Positions 11,766 through 23,065 of a stretch of DNA of 64,000 nucleotides are shown here, one piece after another (position 1 is the stretch's first letter; every line of letters starts with the position of its first letter). Where the stretch lies: NCBI GenBank assembly GCA_030068075.1, contig CM057833.1:50779087-50843086 (forward strand), in the 5' to 3' direction. Source of the stretch: Paguma larvata (Eukaryota; Chordata; Mammalia; Carnivora; Viverridae). The position numbers and the translations under genes are program-made. The notes below the pieces were generated by a model, which saw only the letters and a program-made list of their open reading frames with translations, was not told where the DNA came from and made no database searches.

Positions 11766-12125
11766 GTTTGCAGCAGTTAGAAGTCATGAGGTAGATAAGC
11801 TGATAATGACATGGATGAATCTGAAAGTATAGTGTGAGGCAAGAAAAAGTAAGAAACAGAAAGAGATCGAAAACACAATTCCAGTTACAAAAATTAAAAT
11901 ACATACACGTAAACCAACAATGCACCTTTGCCAGAGTGTTTGGGAACACAGGCATATGCATCAAACACTGTGGGACGGCTGCCTATGGGAGAGGAGAGCA
12001 ATGTGGATTAAAGCGATTAGCCAGAGACATAAATAAGAAAGGGATGAGTGTCGATAATGTGCTGTGAATGAGGAAAGGAATTAACCTGCATCACAGGTCC
12101 AACACTTTCACAAAAACTGAAAATG

Positions 12126-12375
12126 GGGGCGCCTGGGTAGCTCAGTAGGTTAAGCAGCCAACTTCAGCTCAGGTCATGATCTCATGATCTGTGGGTTCGA
12201 GCCCCGTGTCGGGCTCTGTGCTGACAGCTCAGAGCCTGGAGCCTGCTTCGGATTCTGTGCCTCCCTCTCTCTCTCTGCCCCTTCCCAGCTCGTGCTCTGC
12301 CTCTTTCTCTCGAAAGTAAAATAAAACGTTGACGAAATATTAAAAAACAAAAAACAAAAACAAAAACAAAAAAAC
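12126..12375 (+). mobile_element. Felid tRNA-Lys SINE
   Basis: Full-length, with an A/C-mixed tail (AAAAAC units). 9-bp duplication ctgaaaatg at 12117-12125 and 12376-12384. Confidence 0.95.
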
Positions 12376-12384
12376 CTGAAAATG

Positions 12385-13279
12385 TATTTGGAGTTAATTT
12401 TTCTGTGATAAGAATGAGGCAGCAAAGGCCTTGAGGAGTTTGAGGAGCCCACCTGAGGTTATGAATGTAGTCGGAGATCCCTTGAGGAAATGAGAGGCCA
12501 GAGATATCCTTGGTGCAGACCCTTCATTCACATTGCCATGGCCCCATCTCTGTGAGACGTGTGCTCCACACAACGCAGCAATGTAAGACCCGCTTCACCC
12601 ACGTCACTGCTGTTCATTTTTGTGCTCCTGCCTGGCGACCAGCGAGGACCTTTCTGAGTTTGAGGACTTACCTCAGGAAAGTACCAGTGTCAACATTATA
12701 CCTATCATTAGCCAAGGCTTCTGTAAATGGCGTCATTTCGGGGGAGGTAATTGTCAGGTTGGGCCTGAGCAGACACACAACTCAGCGGTTATCTGCAAGG
12801 TCGCTTTCAATCTCTTGCCCTTTTCCATCTGTCAACAGGCGTCTCACTTGGTTTATGTTAAGCTTAGAAAATGAGGTTTGGTTTTAGCCAGAGGGTAGAT
12901 GGCCTCAGCTGCCTGGCTCTGGAAAGGAAGGCTGTGGGGATGGTCTTAGCCACTCTGGGGCTCTGTGTAAGGGGGCCCAAGGAGCACTTGCTTGTCTCCG
13001 GGATGCTTGTCTCTGGGGCCACAGGGTTGTCTGCCCACAAATGTAATCCTTTTCTCTGGAGAGCTCCCTGGGCTAGGTTTCCAGAACAGGACAATTACAG
13101 GAACGGCCCCACCAAAGCTCTAGTGATCCCATCAGCAGATTGCGAGAGGAAGGCAGACGACACTTTTGATTGTGGGAAAAATGAGAAGAAGAAATACACA
13201 CTCATGTGGAACACTCATGGTGCCACATCAGAGAAACCTGATTCCGTTTAGGGCAATGAATGACGACGATAGTAGCGAG
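12385..13279. other. Single-copy intronic sequence, no gene seen
   Basis: No repeat recognised. Overlapping ORFs of 125 and 126 codons have no recognisable domains and no good splice context. Confidence 0.5.
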
Positions 13280-13470
13280 CGTGATTATAAAGCCTACTAC
13301 CATCATTTGGTCATCTATTCTATAAGAGGCACAGTGCTCAAGGTTGACGTCTGTGTTCTCATTCCCTCCTCATGACCGTCTTGCATTTTCCTGATGGGGA
13401 AACCAAAGTCAAACAGGTGAAGCAGCTGGCTGAGCCCAGAACAGAGCCAGAAGATGACTAAGGTCCCACA
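13280..13470 (-). mobile_element. MIR SINE relic
   Basis: Reversed MIR: 'ataagaggcacagtgctcaa', 'ctgatggggaaaccaaagtc' and 'acagagccagaagatgac'. Confidence 0.6.
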
Positions 13471-13924
13471 GCACCCCTGCCTCTCTGCTCCTTCCTCACG
13501 GAGGTTCTGCCCCAGCTCCATGAGGAAGGAGCAGTCTATGCTGGGACGGGACGACGCGGGGCTGGAAGCCCGGAGAAGGTTGAAGCTTCCCAAGTAGAAC
13601 TAAGCGGAACCTTCCCAGAGTCGAGATTGATGCTTATCTTAAAGGCAGGGGTTTCTTTTGGGGTTGTTGTCTCCTCTCCTTGCCTGGAGAGTGCTCCTGT
13701 GCTACCTTCTGAAATGAGAAGGGAGTTCATGCAATCACACAGTCGGACTGGGCTGACTGGCTGATGCAGGATTCTCTCAGCAACCGGTGCCTGGATGTGA
13801 ATATGCCCCACTTCTGCCCATTTGTTTTCAGAACTTTGCTCTTGCTACCTTGCCTTTGGTTTCCTCTTTTAATGATGTTTTGTCCTAGTAGCAAAAGACA
13901 CTAAAAATAAAAAATAAAATAATC

Positions 13925-14110
13925 CCAATCAGGGACAGACACCGTTCTAGTCAATTTAGGATCCTCCTTGTAACCTTTCATGTTATTATGCCCGATTGGC
14001 AGATGAAGAAACCGAAGCCTGAACAGTTTAAGAAACTAGTTCAGGATTGTACAGCTAGAATATCGAGAAGCAGAGAACAGAACCCTCTGCTGTTTTCCTT
14101 CAAAGCCCAG
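13925..14110 (-). mobile_element. MIR SINE relic (left of inverted pair)
   Basis: Reversed MIR: 'cagatgaagaaaccgaagcc', 'aagaaactagttcaggattg', 'tacagctagaatat'. Confidence 0.75.
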
Positions 14111-14114
14111 GATA

Positions 14115-14280
14115 CTTTCTGCTGGGCCACATCGCCTATAAAGTGGGGATGGTAATAATAGTTGTCCTGCTCGCTTTGCAAGCCTGTGGTGAGAATCAAA
14201 TGAGGCAGTAATTAGGAAAGCACTTGGAAAATTGCAAAGCACTATATAAATATATGGTATTATTCTAATGTATCTCTAGC
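14115..14280 (+). mobile_element. MIR SINE relic (right of inverted pair)
   Basis: 'aaagtggggatggtaataat', 'gtggtgagaatcaaatgagg' and 'gcaaagcactatataaatat' give a MIR 3' half. It faces away from the reversed MIR just to the left. Confidence 0.75.
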
Positions 14281-14659
14281 CTACAAAAACACTGCTTCAA
14301 CATTTCATTTAGGAGAAGACGCACCAGACCATTATTCAATAAGATAACACCGCATGTGATCCTTTTATCATTCGAAGAATGTTTACGAAATCTACAAAAC
14401 CAGAACCATTAGGAAGGTTTTGTTTTCTGGGTAGGCTCAGTAAACTTGGAGTCAGCTCAAGAAGTCTTTAAATAGCCAGGAAGTTAAGCCGAAGAGACTG
14501 CATTAGGCTTCAGAGAATTGAATGTCCTTTCACAGACTCTGGGAGTTTAAAATATATACTTTTGATAAATTAGAATGTTCCTAGGAGTTGCTCTCAAGGA
14601 GTTGAATGGGAATCCCTTTGGGACTGAAGGACGCTGTAATAGTAATACAAAATAATAAC

Positions 14660-14895
14660 AGTAATTACAACCAGTGGGGCAGTGGGCTGTGCGGTAACTA
14701 TCTAATCAGACTTCCTGGTCAACTAGATACATAATAAATTGTTTAATCTGTGCCTTAGTGTTCTTCCTGGTGAAAATGGGAATGATAATACTACCTATTT
14801 GTAAGGCGGTTGTGATAATTAAATAAGTAATTGAAACAGTGCCTGGCATGTGATAACACTCGGTAGAAGTTACCTCATGCTGTTATTATGATTTA
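14660..14895 (+). mobile_element. MIR SINE relic
   Basis: 'gaaaatgggaatgataatac', 'gtgataattaaataagtaa' and 'acagtgcctggcatgtgat'. Confidence 0.8.
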
Positions 14896-14944
14896 TTAAG
14901 CACACAAAACACGAACAACACAAGATGAGAATATTGAAGATACA

Positions 14945-15110
14945 GGATTTAACTGTAATGATTGAGAGCTTCCAATGTGCCAGGTATTATACTCCACACT
15001 TTATAAATATTATCTCTTTACTCATCGTAACCACACCACAAAGAGATTGCATCACCCCACATTTCACAGATGTGGAAACTGAGGTCCCGAGTGTAATAGT
15101 GTGAATTGCT
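14945..15110 (-). mobile_element. MIR SINE relic
   Basis: Reversed MIR: 'ccaatgtgccaggtattata' and 'cagatgtggaaactgaggtc'. With the preceding copy it forms a second inverted MIR pair. Confidence 0.8.
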
Positions 15111-15569
15111 TCTAACAGTTATTTATTTTTTACTACTTCTCCAAACTACCAAAGCCTGGCAGCTGGTGGCTAAGTCCTCTGGCCTTGGATCTGACTGACG
15201 CTGGAGGATGGGGAGAAGTACTGTCCAGTGTCCTAAGTGCTGCCACCGCTGCTGAACACGGGCAGCCAGGGGGAGGACGAGCCGACTAGAAACAATGGCT
15301 AAAAAAGTTGAGGTTGGCCTTTCCACACCTTTTCAGAGTTCCAGGCTAACCCGTGATTATGCTCTCCGCTTAGGGCTATTCTTGAAGCTGCTTTGAACCA
15401 GATTTTAAGTTTTAGAAGTATTCAGTTAGACAGGAGTCTGGGGCTGCTACCTTGCACTAGCTCAGGATGTCCAGCTGGCTTGATAACAGGATGATATTGC
15501 ATCAGACCGCAGCTTTAAAACTTCCTTTAGCTCCTCGTTGTCTAAAAGGAAAATGTTCTGATTCTTCAT

Positions 15570-15765
15570 TATCGTGGTAGAGTGGAGTAAGTATGACCTT
15601 CAAGGCCCAAGAGGCCCAGGTCTGAATCTTGGCTCTGTCATCAAGTAGCTGCATGAATTTTGAGCTGAGATTAATTTTCACGTGATGAGCCGCAGTTTGC
15701 TCCTCTACTATATAATGCTTCCTTGCCAGGTTATTGTAAAAATCAAATAAGACGCAAAGGGATGC
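15570..15765 (+). mobile_element. MIR SINE relic
   Basis: 'ggcccaggtctgaatcttgg', 'ctctgtcatcaagtagctgc' and 'ggttattgtaaaaatcaaat'. Confidence 0.7.
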
Positions 15766-16260
15766 CAAGTACCCCATCCCACGGGACTCACTGAACTATG
15801 GTTTAGTGGTTATCTTCTCTTAGCAAGGCACATATAATCCTTCCCAAACAGGCCTCAGTCTATTCGTTAATAAACTCTCTCTCTGTGTGCCCTATGGTTG
15901 ATGAAGACCAAGTTGAGACTTGCCATTCCCAAACTTACCACAGAAATGAGATCATTTATGTGGAATTGCCTAGCTTCATGCCTGGAAAAAATTGGGCTAT
16001 AAGTAAGGTGGAATGCATGAGGGTGGTCAAAAGGTAGGAGATAGGATACTGAGAATGTTGTTTCCCAAGGGGTCTGCATACTGCCCGGGAGCCCCAAACT
16101 CCGGGAAGCCAAAGGGGACAGGGTGGAAGGAAGGGATCCGATTAATGAGAAATCGTCTTTGGGGCCTGTGTACTGTTCCCTCTTACCCCTAAGTGTTTAC
16201 CCGCCTCGGCCATCCCCAAGCAAGACCACCGCCAATCACGTTTAAAGTTTGTCATTTGTC

Positions 16261-16385
16261 AGGGCACCTGGGTGGCTCGGTTAGTTAAGCGTCAGACTCT
16301 TGATCTCAACTCAGGTCATGATCTTATGGTTCGGGAGATCCAGCCCCACATCAGCTCCACGCTGACAGCACGGAGCCTGCATGGG

Positions 16386-16429
<44 letters not shown>

Positions 16430-16497
16430 GCCCCTCCCCAGCTGGCACTGTCATGCACTTTCTCTCTCTCAAAAAATAATTAAACTTAAAATAAAAG
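16261..16497 (+). mobile_element. Carnivore tRNA-Lys SINE, older subfamily
   Basis: Head GGGCACCTGGGTGGCTC with the older 'agactcttgatctcaactc' variant, then a (TC)n tract at about 16386-16430. 10-bp duplication gtcatttgtc/gtcatttatc (16251-16260, 16498-16507) with one mismatch. Confidence 0.93.
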
Positions 16498-16507
16498 GTC
16501 ATTTATC

Positions 16508-17574
16508 ATCCTTGAAAGAGTACCGTATGGAAGAGGATGAAATTCAGTGTGTAGAGGTTACTTTGTAGTACAGATGGAGAATTATCTCTGGCTAGTTGCA
16601 CATTGGGTATAGCCTTGTAAATGTCATTAGGGTCTCAGATCTAGCTGCTCCTGCTGACTTCATGGTGACTTTCTTTTTATCGAACATATGTTCCCAAAAG
16701 AGTTCCTTGCAGAGAGCCATGTAAGGGCTCAGGCAGCCTCCCAAAGTTGATTTAGGGATGCATGGGAATGCAGCCTCTCCTGCCATTGCATTCAGCATCC
16801 TGGCTTAATGTGTATTTTAATACCGATGTTTCTTTTGGTCCTTTTCCATGTATTGGATAGCTGCAAATAGACAGATACACAAGATGAAGTCTCCTTGGTT
16901 TCTGTAGGAACACATTTTATATCTGGCCTTGTCAGCTCATTAACTGTTCCACCTAAGTGAATTTTCCCACCGATCGAAGTATTGCCCATTAAATGCCAAA
17001 CGGTTTGCTGTTTAATGGAAATATTCCTTAATGGTTTGCCCACACACCTCTGTCTTCTAAAAAAGAGTTACCTTTTCACAATAGTGTGTGGTCATCATTA
17101 TGAATTATTGGATGGCACTGCCATAGAGTACATACCCAGGGTCTGCTGAAATTTGGACTAATTGCCCCCAAGCTGTTAAGCTTTTTGAGTACTCAGGTCT
17201 CCTTTCTTTCTCCTTAGCATACTTTCTAGTTTATCTGCCTACATCTCCTTTCCTACTCTCAATTTGTTATGTCTAGTCAATGCTGGACTGGGAAATCTGA
17301 TAACTCAGCTTGTGAAAAGTGCATATAAATAGCTTCTGGGTGAAGATCTTTCTAACCTTTTAAGGAATAAACCTTTAGTTCATAAATCTAGGTTGTTCAC
17401 CAAAACAGAAAGAGTCCTTACTTGGACAATATTTTTGTCAGATATTTATTTACCTAGTCTGCCAAATTTGAGTCACAGGAACCCACGCCAAGTGTTGCCT
17501 GGGACCTCCAAGTTACTGCTACCTAAGGTGGTTCCTTTATTTAAGTGAGATTTATATGACCTTCAAAAGATTCA
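16508..17574. other. Single-copy intronic sequence with a quasi-palindrome
   Basis: No gene recognised. An odd-length imperfect palindrome lies at 16986-17018 (see findings). Confidence 0.5.
16986..17018. repeat. 33-bp quasi-palindrome
   Basis: The arms cattaaa...tttaatg enclose a second symmetric core, caaac-g-gtttg-like, giving a stem-loop on either strand. 7-bp outer arms pair perfectly and the inner part has a few mismatches. Confidence 0.6.
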
Positions 17575-18180
17575 TTCAATCATTTCTTGTTTACTGCCAG
17601 GCACTGAGCTAAGCTTTTACTGTCTAGACAGACGCGGTTGCCTACCCTTGGGATTCCGAGAGTCTAGGTGAAAACAAAATATAGAAATAGATGAACTTGA
17701 AAATGAATAAAGGGGTTTATGACTGGGTTCCATACAGCTCAGAGAAGGGTATGGTGTCTGCTTAGTAACGATGAAAGACAAGAGGAGAAAATAGACGCCC
17801 TCACTACCTCCCTGCTTTGTTTCATTTATGTCTTTCTGTCTTTCTCTCATTCTTACATTCCATAAATGCTTATTCAGCGCCAGTTTTATTCCTTGCACTG
17901 AGATTGCAGTAGTGCATAAAACAAACACGATCCATTTTCTAATTCGAATAACAGAGAATGAATGGGGAGGAGGGGCAGAGGGAAGAAATGGGCAGCCCAG
18001 TAAAGAGAGTCAACGAATGGAATGGCAGAGTGTGTTTGGGCTGGTGAGCTGTAATTTAGCACAGAGTAAATGGGAGACAAGATTATAAATGACTTTGCAT
18101 GCTCTGCGGAGGGCTTTGAACTTATCTCATATACAATAGATGCCCAGTGAAGGTTCTAACCAGGGGGTTCTTATAAAATT
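17575..18180 (-). mobile_element. L2 LINE relics, reversed
   Basis: 'tgccaggcactgagctaagc', 'ccataaatgcttattcagc', then 'ggctttgaacttatctcat' and 'agtgaaggttctaacc'. These fit reversed L2 3' sequence, probably in more than one fragment. Confidence 0.5.
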
Positions 18181-18534
18181 GTGACTCTATGGTGGTAAAC
18201 GTTGACTTGGAAGATGGGTGGAAGCATGGAACCAAGCCCATGCCCTCTGAAAAATTATACATAATTTTCAACTTTACCTTTAGGTTTAAATTCTGGGTTT
18301 TCAGCCTCGGATACCCAGAATTCATCAACAGCTTTTTTTGTTATTTCTGCCGTTGCTCTTCCCTCTTGCTCCCTCCCTTGAATGCTGTTATGTAGATCTA
18401 AGTAATCAGAACCTGTAGGGGGTAGGAGAGGCTGCCTGACTCTGGGAATGGGCTAGTACATGAGTCAGCCAGGGTTTTGCCGCGGAATGATTCCAGTGGA
18501 ATTTATTAATGACCGAATTACATCCCGTGTTATC

Positions 18535-18605
18535 CTGGTTCTTAAGCCACATCTTGAGGATTAGATGAGATAATGAGTGTGAAATTCTTTTGCCTGACCT
18601 ATAAA
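18535..18605 (+). mobile_element. MIR 3' fragment
   Basis: Only a short MIR-like piece: 'gaggattagatgagataatg'. Confidence 0.4.
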
Positions 18606-19590
18606 CAGTAAACAAACAGCAGTTGTTTTTAGCCATGCTTACTCCACTTTGTCATGCTGCCTGCCAATTTAACATGCTTGCCTTTTTTTTTTTAAGGTAT
18701 GTGAGCTCTCAGTTTATCCCCAATATTCTGTTAGCCCTTCAACTTTGGGGACTGGGAATGTTAATTAATCTTTGTATCATGACTTTTCACTTAGATTATT
18801 TAATATGTCATGTCCTGATCAGTAATGCAGAGACACACACAGGCTTTCAGAGAGCAGCAAAAATTCGGTTTAAATTTATCATTGCATTTCAACTGGAGGA
18901 AAATTTGAGGTTAGGGTTCCTGGAGGTTTTAACGAGAACAACATTCTCTCTGCATTATCAATGTTCCTCAGTCCTCACTTGGCTAGAGCAACTACCTCTG
19001 GCTTCAGTTAGCTATTTACATTCCTCTATTTTTATATAAATTGTGCTATATTAGCATATATTTCACACTGTGACCTAGTGTTTCCCAGACCCTTTAAGCC
19101 AGGCTATTTGTACATTAGTCAACGTCAACGGAAGTAAAGTTGCAAATTGAGTACAGACTATAGCCCTGCTACGTTGCCCACTCTGTCATGCTGAAATGGA
19201 TCCCTTGTTCTAAGAAGATTTGCTGGGAAATACAGTCTATTTACATTAAGAAGACCTCTGTATATTTAAGGCTTAATTGTTTCAGGGCCTTCATTAATTC
19301 TTGAACTGCAAGACCTGAGTTTTCTCTTCTTGTATCTCTTCTAACGATGGTAGTCAGAGGTTTCAAAAAAAATAATAAATAATAATAATAACAAATCGGT
19401 CCTCATTAAAATGGAGCTGGGAATGGTTTTCTGGTAATAGGCTTTACAAACAATGAGAGAATCTGATTGTAAATTAACTCCAGGACCCAGCCATTTCAGG
19501 GTCCAGGCTGGGAAGCTCCAAGAGAAAAGGTAGTCTGTATTTTTATGGAAAAATAAAACAATTTTTTGCTTCTGTAATTGATGAAGTGCT
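18606..19590. other. AT-rich single-copy intronic sequence, no gene seen
   Basis: The longest ORF here is 138 codons (18623-19039, +). It is hydrophobic and AT-driven and resembles no known protein. An AAT-type simple repeat lies at 19366-19392. Confidence 0.5.
19366..19392 (+). repeat. (AAT)n simple repeat
   Basis: An A-run followed by AAT units. Confidence 0.8.
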
Positions 19591-19594
19591 TATC

Positions 19595-19735
19595 TTGCCA
19601 TAGAATTTTAGAGTTGGAAGGGGTCTCAAAGTTTATTTAATCCAGCTCCTTCCTGGAATAATAATCCCTTCCTCAGTATCTCTGACATATGGACATCTAG
19701 TCTCTGCTTGAACGCTTCCAGTCATGGACAGCTCA
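19595..19735. mobile_element. L3/CR1-like or related ancient repeat
   Basis: 'ttagagttggaaggggtctc', 'tttaatccagctccttcct' and 'tctctgcttgaacgcttcca' recall a very old mammalian repeat family, probably CR1/L3-type. The class is uncertain. Confidence 0.45.
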
Positions 19736-19821
19736 CTCCTTTAAAAAAATATATCGTGGTTAAATAATGCATAATATATAAGTAGCCACTTTATTTTTTA
19801 TTTTTTAAAAATGTTTATTGA

Positions 19822-20037
19822 GGGGCGCCTGGGTGGCTCAGTCGGTTAAGCGGCCGACTTCAGCTCGGGTCATGATCTCGCGGTCTGTGGGTTCGAGCCC
19901 CATGTCGGGCTCTGTGCTGACGGCTCAGAGCCTGGAGCCTGCTTCAGATTCTGTATCTCCCTCTCTCTCTGCCCTTCTCCTGCTTACGCTCTGTCTCTAT
20001 GTCTCAAAAATAAATAAACGTTAAAAAAAATTAAAAA
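19822..20037 (+). mobile_element. Felid tRNA-Lys SINE inserted into another SINE
   Basis: Nearly consensus, full-length copy. The 15-bp duplication aaaaatgtttattga (19807-19821, 20038-20052) is made of the T-rich tail of the minus-strand SINE at 20053-20239, so this is the younger of the two. Confidence 0.96.
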
Positions 20038-20052
20038 AAAAATGTTTATTGA

Positions 20053-20239
20053 TTTTTGAGAGGGTGAGAGAGCATAAGCAGTAGAGGGACACAGAGAGAC
20101 ACACACACAGAATCCGAAGCAGGCTCCAGTCTCTGAGCTGTCAGCACAGAGCTCAATGCGGGGCTCGAACTCACGAGCTGCAAGATCATGACCTGAGCTG
20201 AAGTTGGATGCTTAACTGACTGAGCCACCCAGGCGCCCC
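20053..20239 (-). mobile_element. Felid tRNA-Lys SINE (host of nested insertion)
   Basis: Minus-strand copy. Its reversed tail continues left of the inserted copy (about 19785-19821). It contains a short CA tract. Confidence 0.95.
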
Positions 20240-22590
20240 TCCTTCATTGTTTCTTAAGTGATGTGGTTTCTAGATCTCTCATCATGTTTCTCAACTGATG
20301 CTGGACCGCAGTTCGTCTCCTGGAATAGAGTGACTGGAAATTTCATCATCTTTTCCATTTTTTTGTCTTTGCTTCCTAAGAGCGATGTCCATATGGAAGA
20401 ATGGACGTGTGGATATTGGCAAATCAACAGAATCAGCTGCCCCTCATTTCTTTCCAGTGTTTCTCCCTCATTGCTCAGAATGCCTCATGTCTTGCACTTG
20501 CTTTCTTTTCAGTTTGCGATCAGTCTCGCATCATTTTAAATTGTCTCCATTTCTTTGTTCTTTCCTAGCTATCAGCTCCTTAACAGGAAACAGGAAGTCC
20601 CTACGCCCATATACCTTCTTCATGGTCCCACCAGCAAACAGAGGGCACAAGGGCTGTGTCTTTGAAAACAAAGTGAGGTGCGCTCTTAGATATGGAGTCG
20701 TGTATTCTGACATAGTCACAGGATCCTTTGAGAGCACGGGCTGGAATGTAGGTCTTTTCCATTGTTGAAGTGAATACCTGAAGGCTTGCCCAGGAAGAGA
20801 AGGCTGGGGTGGGAGGGTACTTTGGCTGAAACTCCAAGGAGCCCTTTGAACTTGGGTCATCAGACATAAAAGTCTAGGGAGGGCTTGCTTCATCCCACCC
20901 CACCCCACCCCACCCCACCCTGTCCTGTAATTCATTGACTCTCCAATGCCAAGCTAAATTGCCAGTTTCCAAATTTGCCCTTGGGAGGACGAGCAAAGTG
21001 AAGTAACGGTGCCGTTTTTGAAAGGACCTGAGCGGTTGAAAGTATCCCGCGTATTTCTGATTTACATGCCTAACTCATCGCAATGTCTTCTCTTTAAGAG
21101 CGCTTTAACATCCAAGGAGACTTCTCTATTTCATCATGAACGGTTTTACCCTGAAAAACAAAATCCCAAACCTCTTTTCCAGAGAAAGGAAGTTGTATTT
21201 TTGTCAAGGATAAAATATTCGAATGGTACTCTTTTCCAGCAATTCAACTGTATGTTTGAAAACCTAGTTCCTCATGTATCATGTCATATGTTTACATTTA
21301 AAAAAAAAAGGTAAAAGCCAGATTTTCTTCCTGTCTTTAAAAAAAAGAAAAAAAGAAGTGACAGGGAAGGGGGAATAACTCACTTTTTTGGCATTTTAAT
21401 AGAGTACCCAGAATCCTCCTAACATAAGGCACTATTATAGTTGAAAGACATGTTAAAAGAATGTGTAAGCGGAAAACCCCATCTTTAGGAAAGGACTAGT
21501 AGATTCACTTACAATTGACATACATGAGCTTCATGGCATGGGTTTTGGGACTTGTATTTTACCCACTCAGAACATTGAAAAATATGGAACATTTTTCAAA
21601 TGTTTGGGGTTACCAAATTGCTGACATACAGCTAAATAAGGTCTCATTTTGCACAGTCAATGCAATAAGGGCCCTTCTTAGTTTGCCTGTTTGCCATATA
21701 TGCCTTTGGAACGATGCCATGCACGCCTGATGATGAGCACAACCATTCTGCACCTGGTGGTGTAGACAACTAGCCAATCACCAGTGAATGATTGGCTGAG
21801 AGAGGCCGCCTGTGGTCACCATTGTCTCCCATGTGTAATTTAGGCTCTGGTTGGTTTAACTGTGATTTCACTTTTGTTGCGTTGTGATTTAGTTGCTATA
21901 CCCCTTGAGATCTGCCTTCTGGGGAAGTTTGAAGACATCAGGAATTAACGCTTTTGAGTTTAAGGTAAAGAAAGGAAGACCTGGGGGTGTCTACACAAAA
22001 AGAATACCCTAATAGGGGATTATTAATAGCTGTTAACGTCTAAGCATGTTAGGGAAGCCAGACTACCCTCACCAGCATCATCGTCATGAAATCGGATGAC
22101 CCTTCTATCCTCTGTATCACGTTTCTTGGCACATTTCACATTTCAGTGTGGAGAACATGATGTGATCATGTGAATGAACAGAGATCACGCTATGTGTCCG
22201 GTGACCTGACCTTATATTTTAGCATTGCACTTTGGGGGAGAATTTCTTTTGATGTATTTTTTTTTGTTTCATTTTGTGAACTTAAAAAAAAATAAACACA
22301 ACTCTTGTTGATGTTAGAATTTAAAATGTAAGTCCTAAGTGATACCTATAATGCCCGGATAATGGAGGGAAAAAATCCCTGTATTGATTAATTATGTATT
22401 GTGTGTATTTCTGCTCAGAGTATTTTGTGTTTAAAGTGATGGCATATATACACACATCCTAGTAAATTGGTGATGATTTGAATAGAAGCCACTATAGAGT
22501 AGGGGACAGAGCCATGGGCTTGTGTCTTAATGGGCCCCTTTTTTAGCAATGACTTTGGGTGTATCACTCTCTAATTGTGTTGGCTGAAGT
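20240..22590. other. Mostly single-copy intronic sequence, no gene seen
   Basis: Several 70-134-codon ORFs on both strands overlap and look random. An A-run with AATAAA at about 22291-22302 has no exon-like context. The CCCCA repeat at 20894-20920 lies in this stretch. Confidence 0.5.
20894..20920 (-). repeat. (CCCCA)n repeat, G-quadruplex candidate
   Basis: CCCACCCC units repeat five times. The minus strand reads as six G-runs of 3-4 separated by single T, which meets the G4 sequence rule. Confidence 0.85.
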
Positions 22591-23050
22591 CCTCCTCTCT
22601 CACTGCCTCTTCCTCCTGCTCATTCCCGTCACTGTTCCCCTATATTACTGTGCGAACCATTAAGGCAGGTCCTGCACCTCTTGACTCGTGTCATCTTCTG
22701 CCTGCCATTCAATGAGATTCAGCAAATATCAGATCCCTACTAAGTGCCTGGCCCCGGAAGGTAGGAAGATGAGTTCTCAAAAGAAGCAAAAGCGAATCTG
22801 CAGCAATATATATATAGTGAACTGTTTGTAGTTCCCCAAATTTGCTCAGCTCCCTGGGACAAAAGAGCCTTTTGTCTGCCTCGCTAATGTCTACTTGTCC
22901 TTGAAGACTCAGCGCCAGAGTCAACATCCCTTGACAACCTTTGCTGATCATTTCTGTTACTCTCCCATCCCCTCTGATGAGGTGCTCTTCCTCTGGGGCA
23001 CCATAACATGCGGGGCACACCTTGAGAGAAACGCTCACCACACGAAGTTG
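22590..23050 (+). mobile_element. Possible L2 LINE relics
   Basis: Weak L2-like text ('actaagtgcctggccccgg', 'cttgtccttgaagactcagc'). Orientation and limits are uncertain. Confidence 0.35.
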
Positions 23051-23065
23051 CAATCATTGAGCATT

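Larger units (their letters stand above)
10610..12060 (+). mobile_element. L1M 3' tail, split by other repeats
   Basis: The left piece, about 10610-10755, has 'ccaaagaaattctcataag', 'ccagaatgttcatcatagca' and 'ttgttggtggtagctgggaa'. The right piece, about 11770-12060, has 'acatggatgaatctgaaagt' and 'aattccagttacaaaaatt'. They read as one L1 3' UTR interrupted by about 1 kb. Confidence 0.65.

Noticed and set aside
11506..11964. 152-codon minus-strand ORF, the longest in the window
   Set aside because: It lies across repeat relics (an unclassified repeat and an L1 tail), so the reading frame is incidental.
18623..19039. 138-codon plus-strand ORF
   Set aside because: AT-rich, hydrophobic by composition, no domain or splice context, and no known protein recognised.
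19822..19895. tRNA-like sequences at SINE heads
   Set aside because: They carry degraded A and B boxes of the tRNA-Lys-derived SINE, followed by SINE body and A-tail. They are not tRNA genes.
20531..20935. 134-codon minus-strand ORF starting with a WGGVGWGG motif
   Set aside because: The motif is the translated CCCCA simple repeat. The remainder is unrecognised.
22285..22310. AATAAA after an A-run as a plus-strand poly(A) site
   Set aside because: No exon-like sequence or acceptor precedes it, and the A-run makes the hexamer likely by chance.
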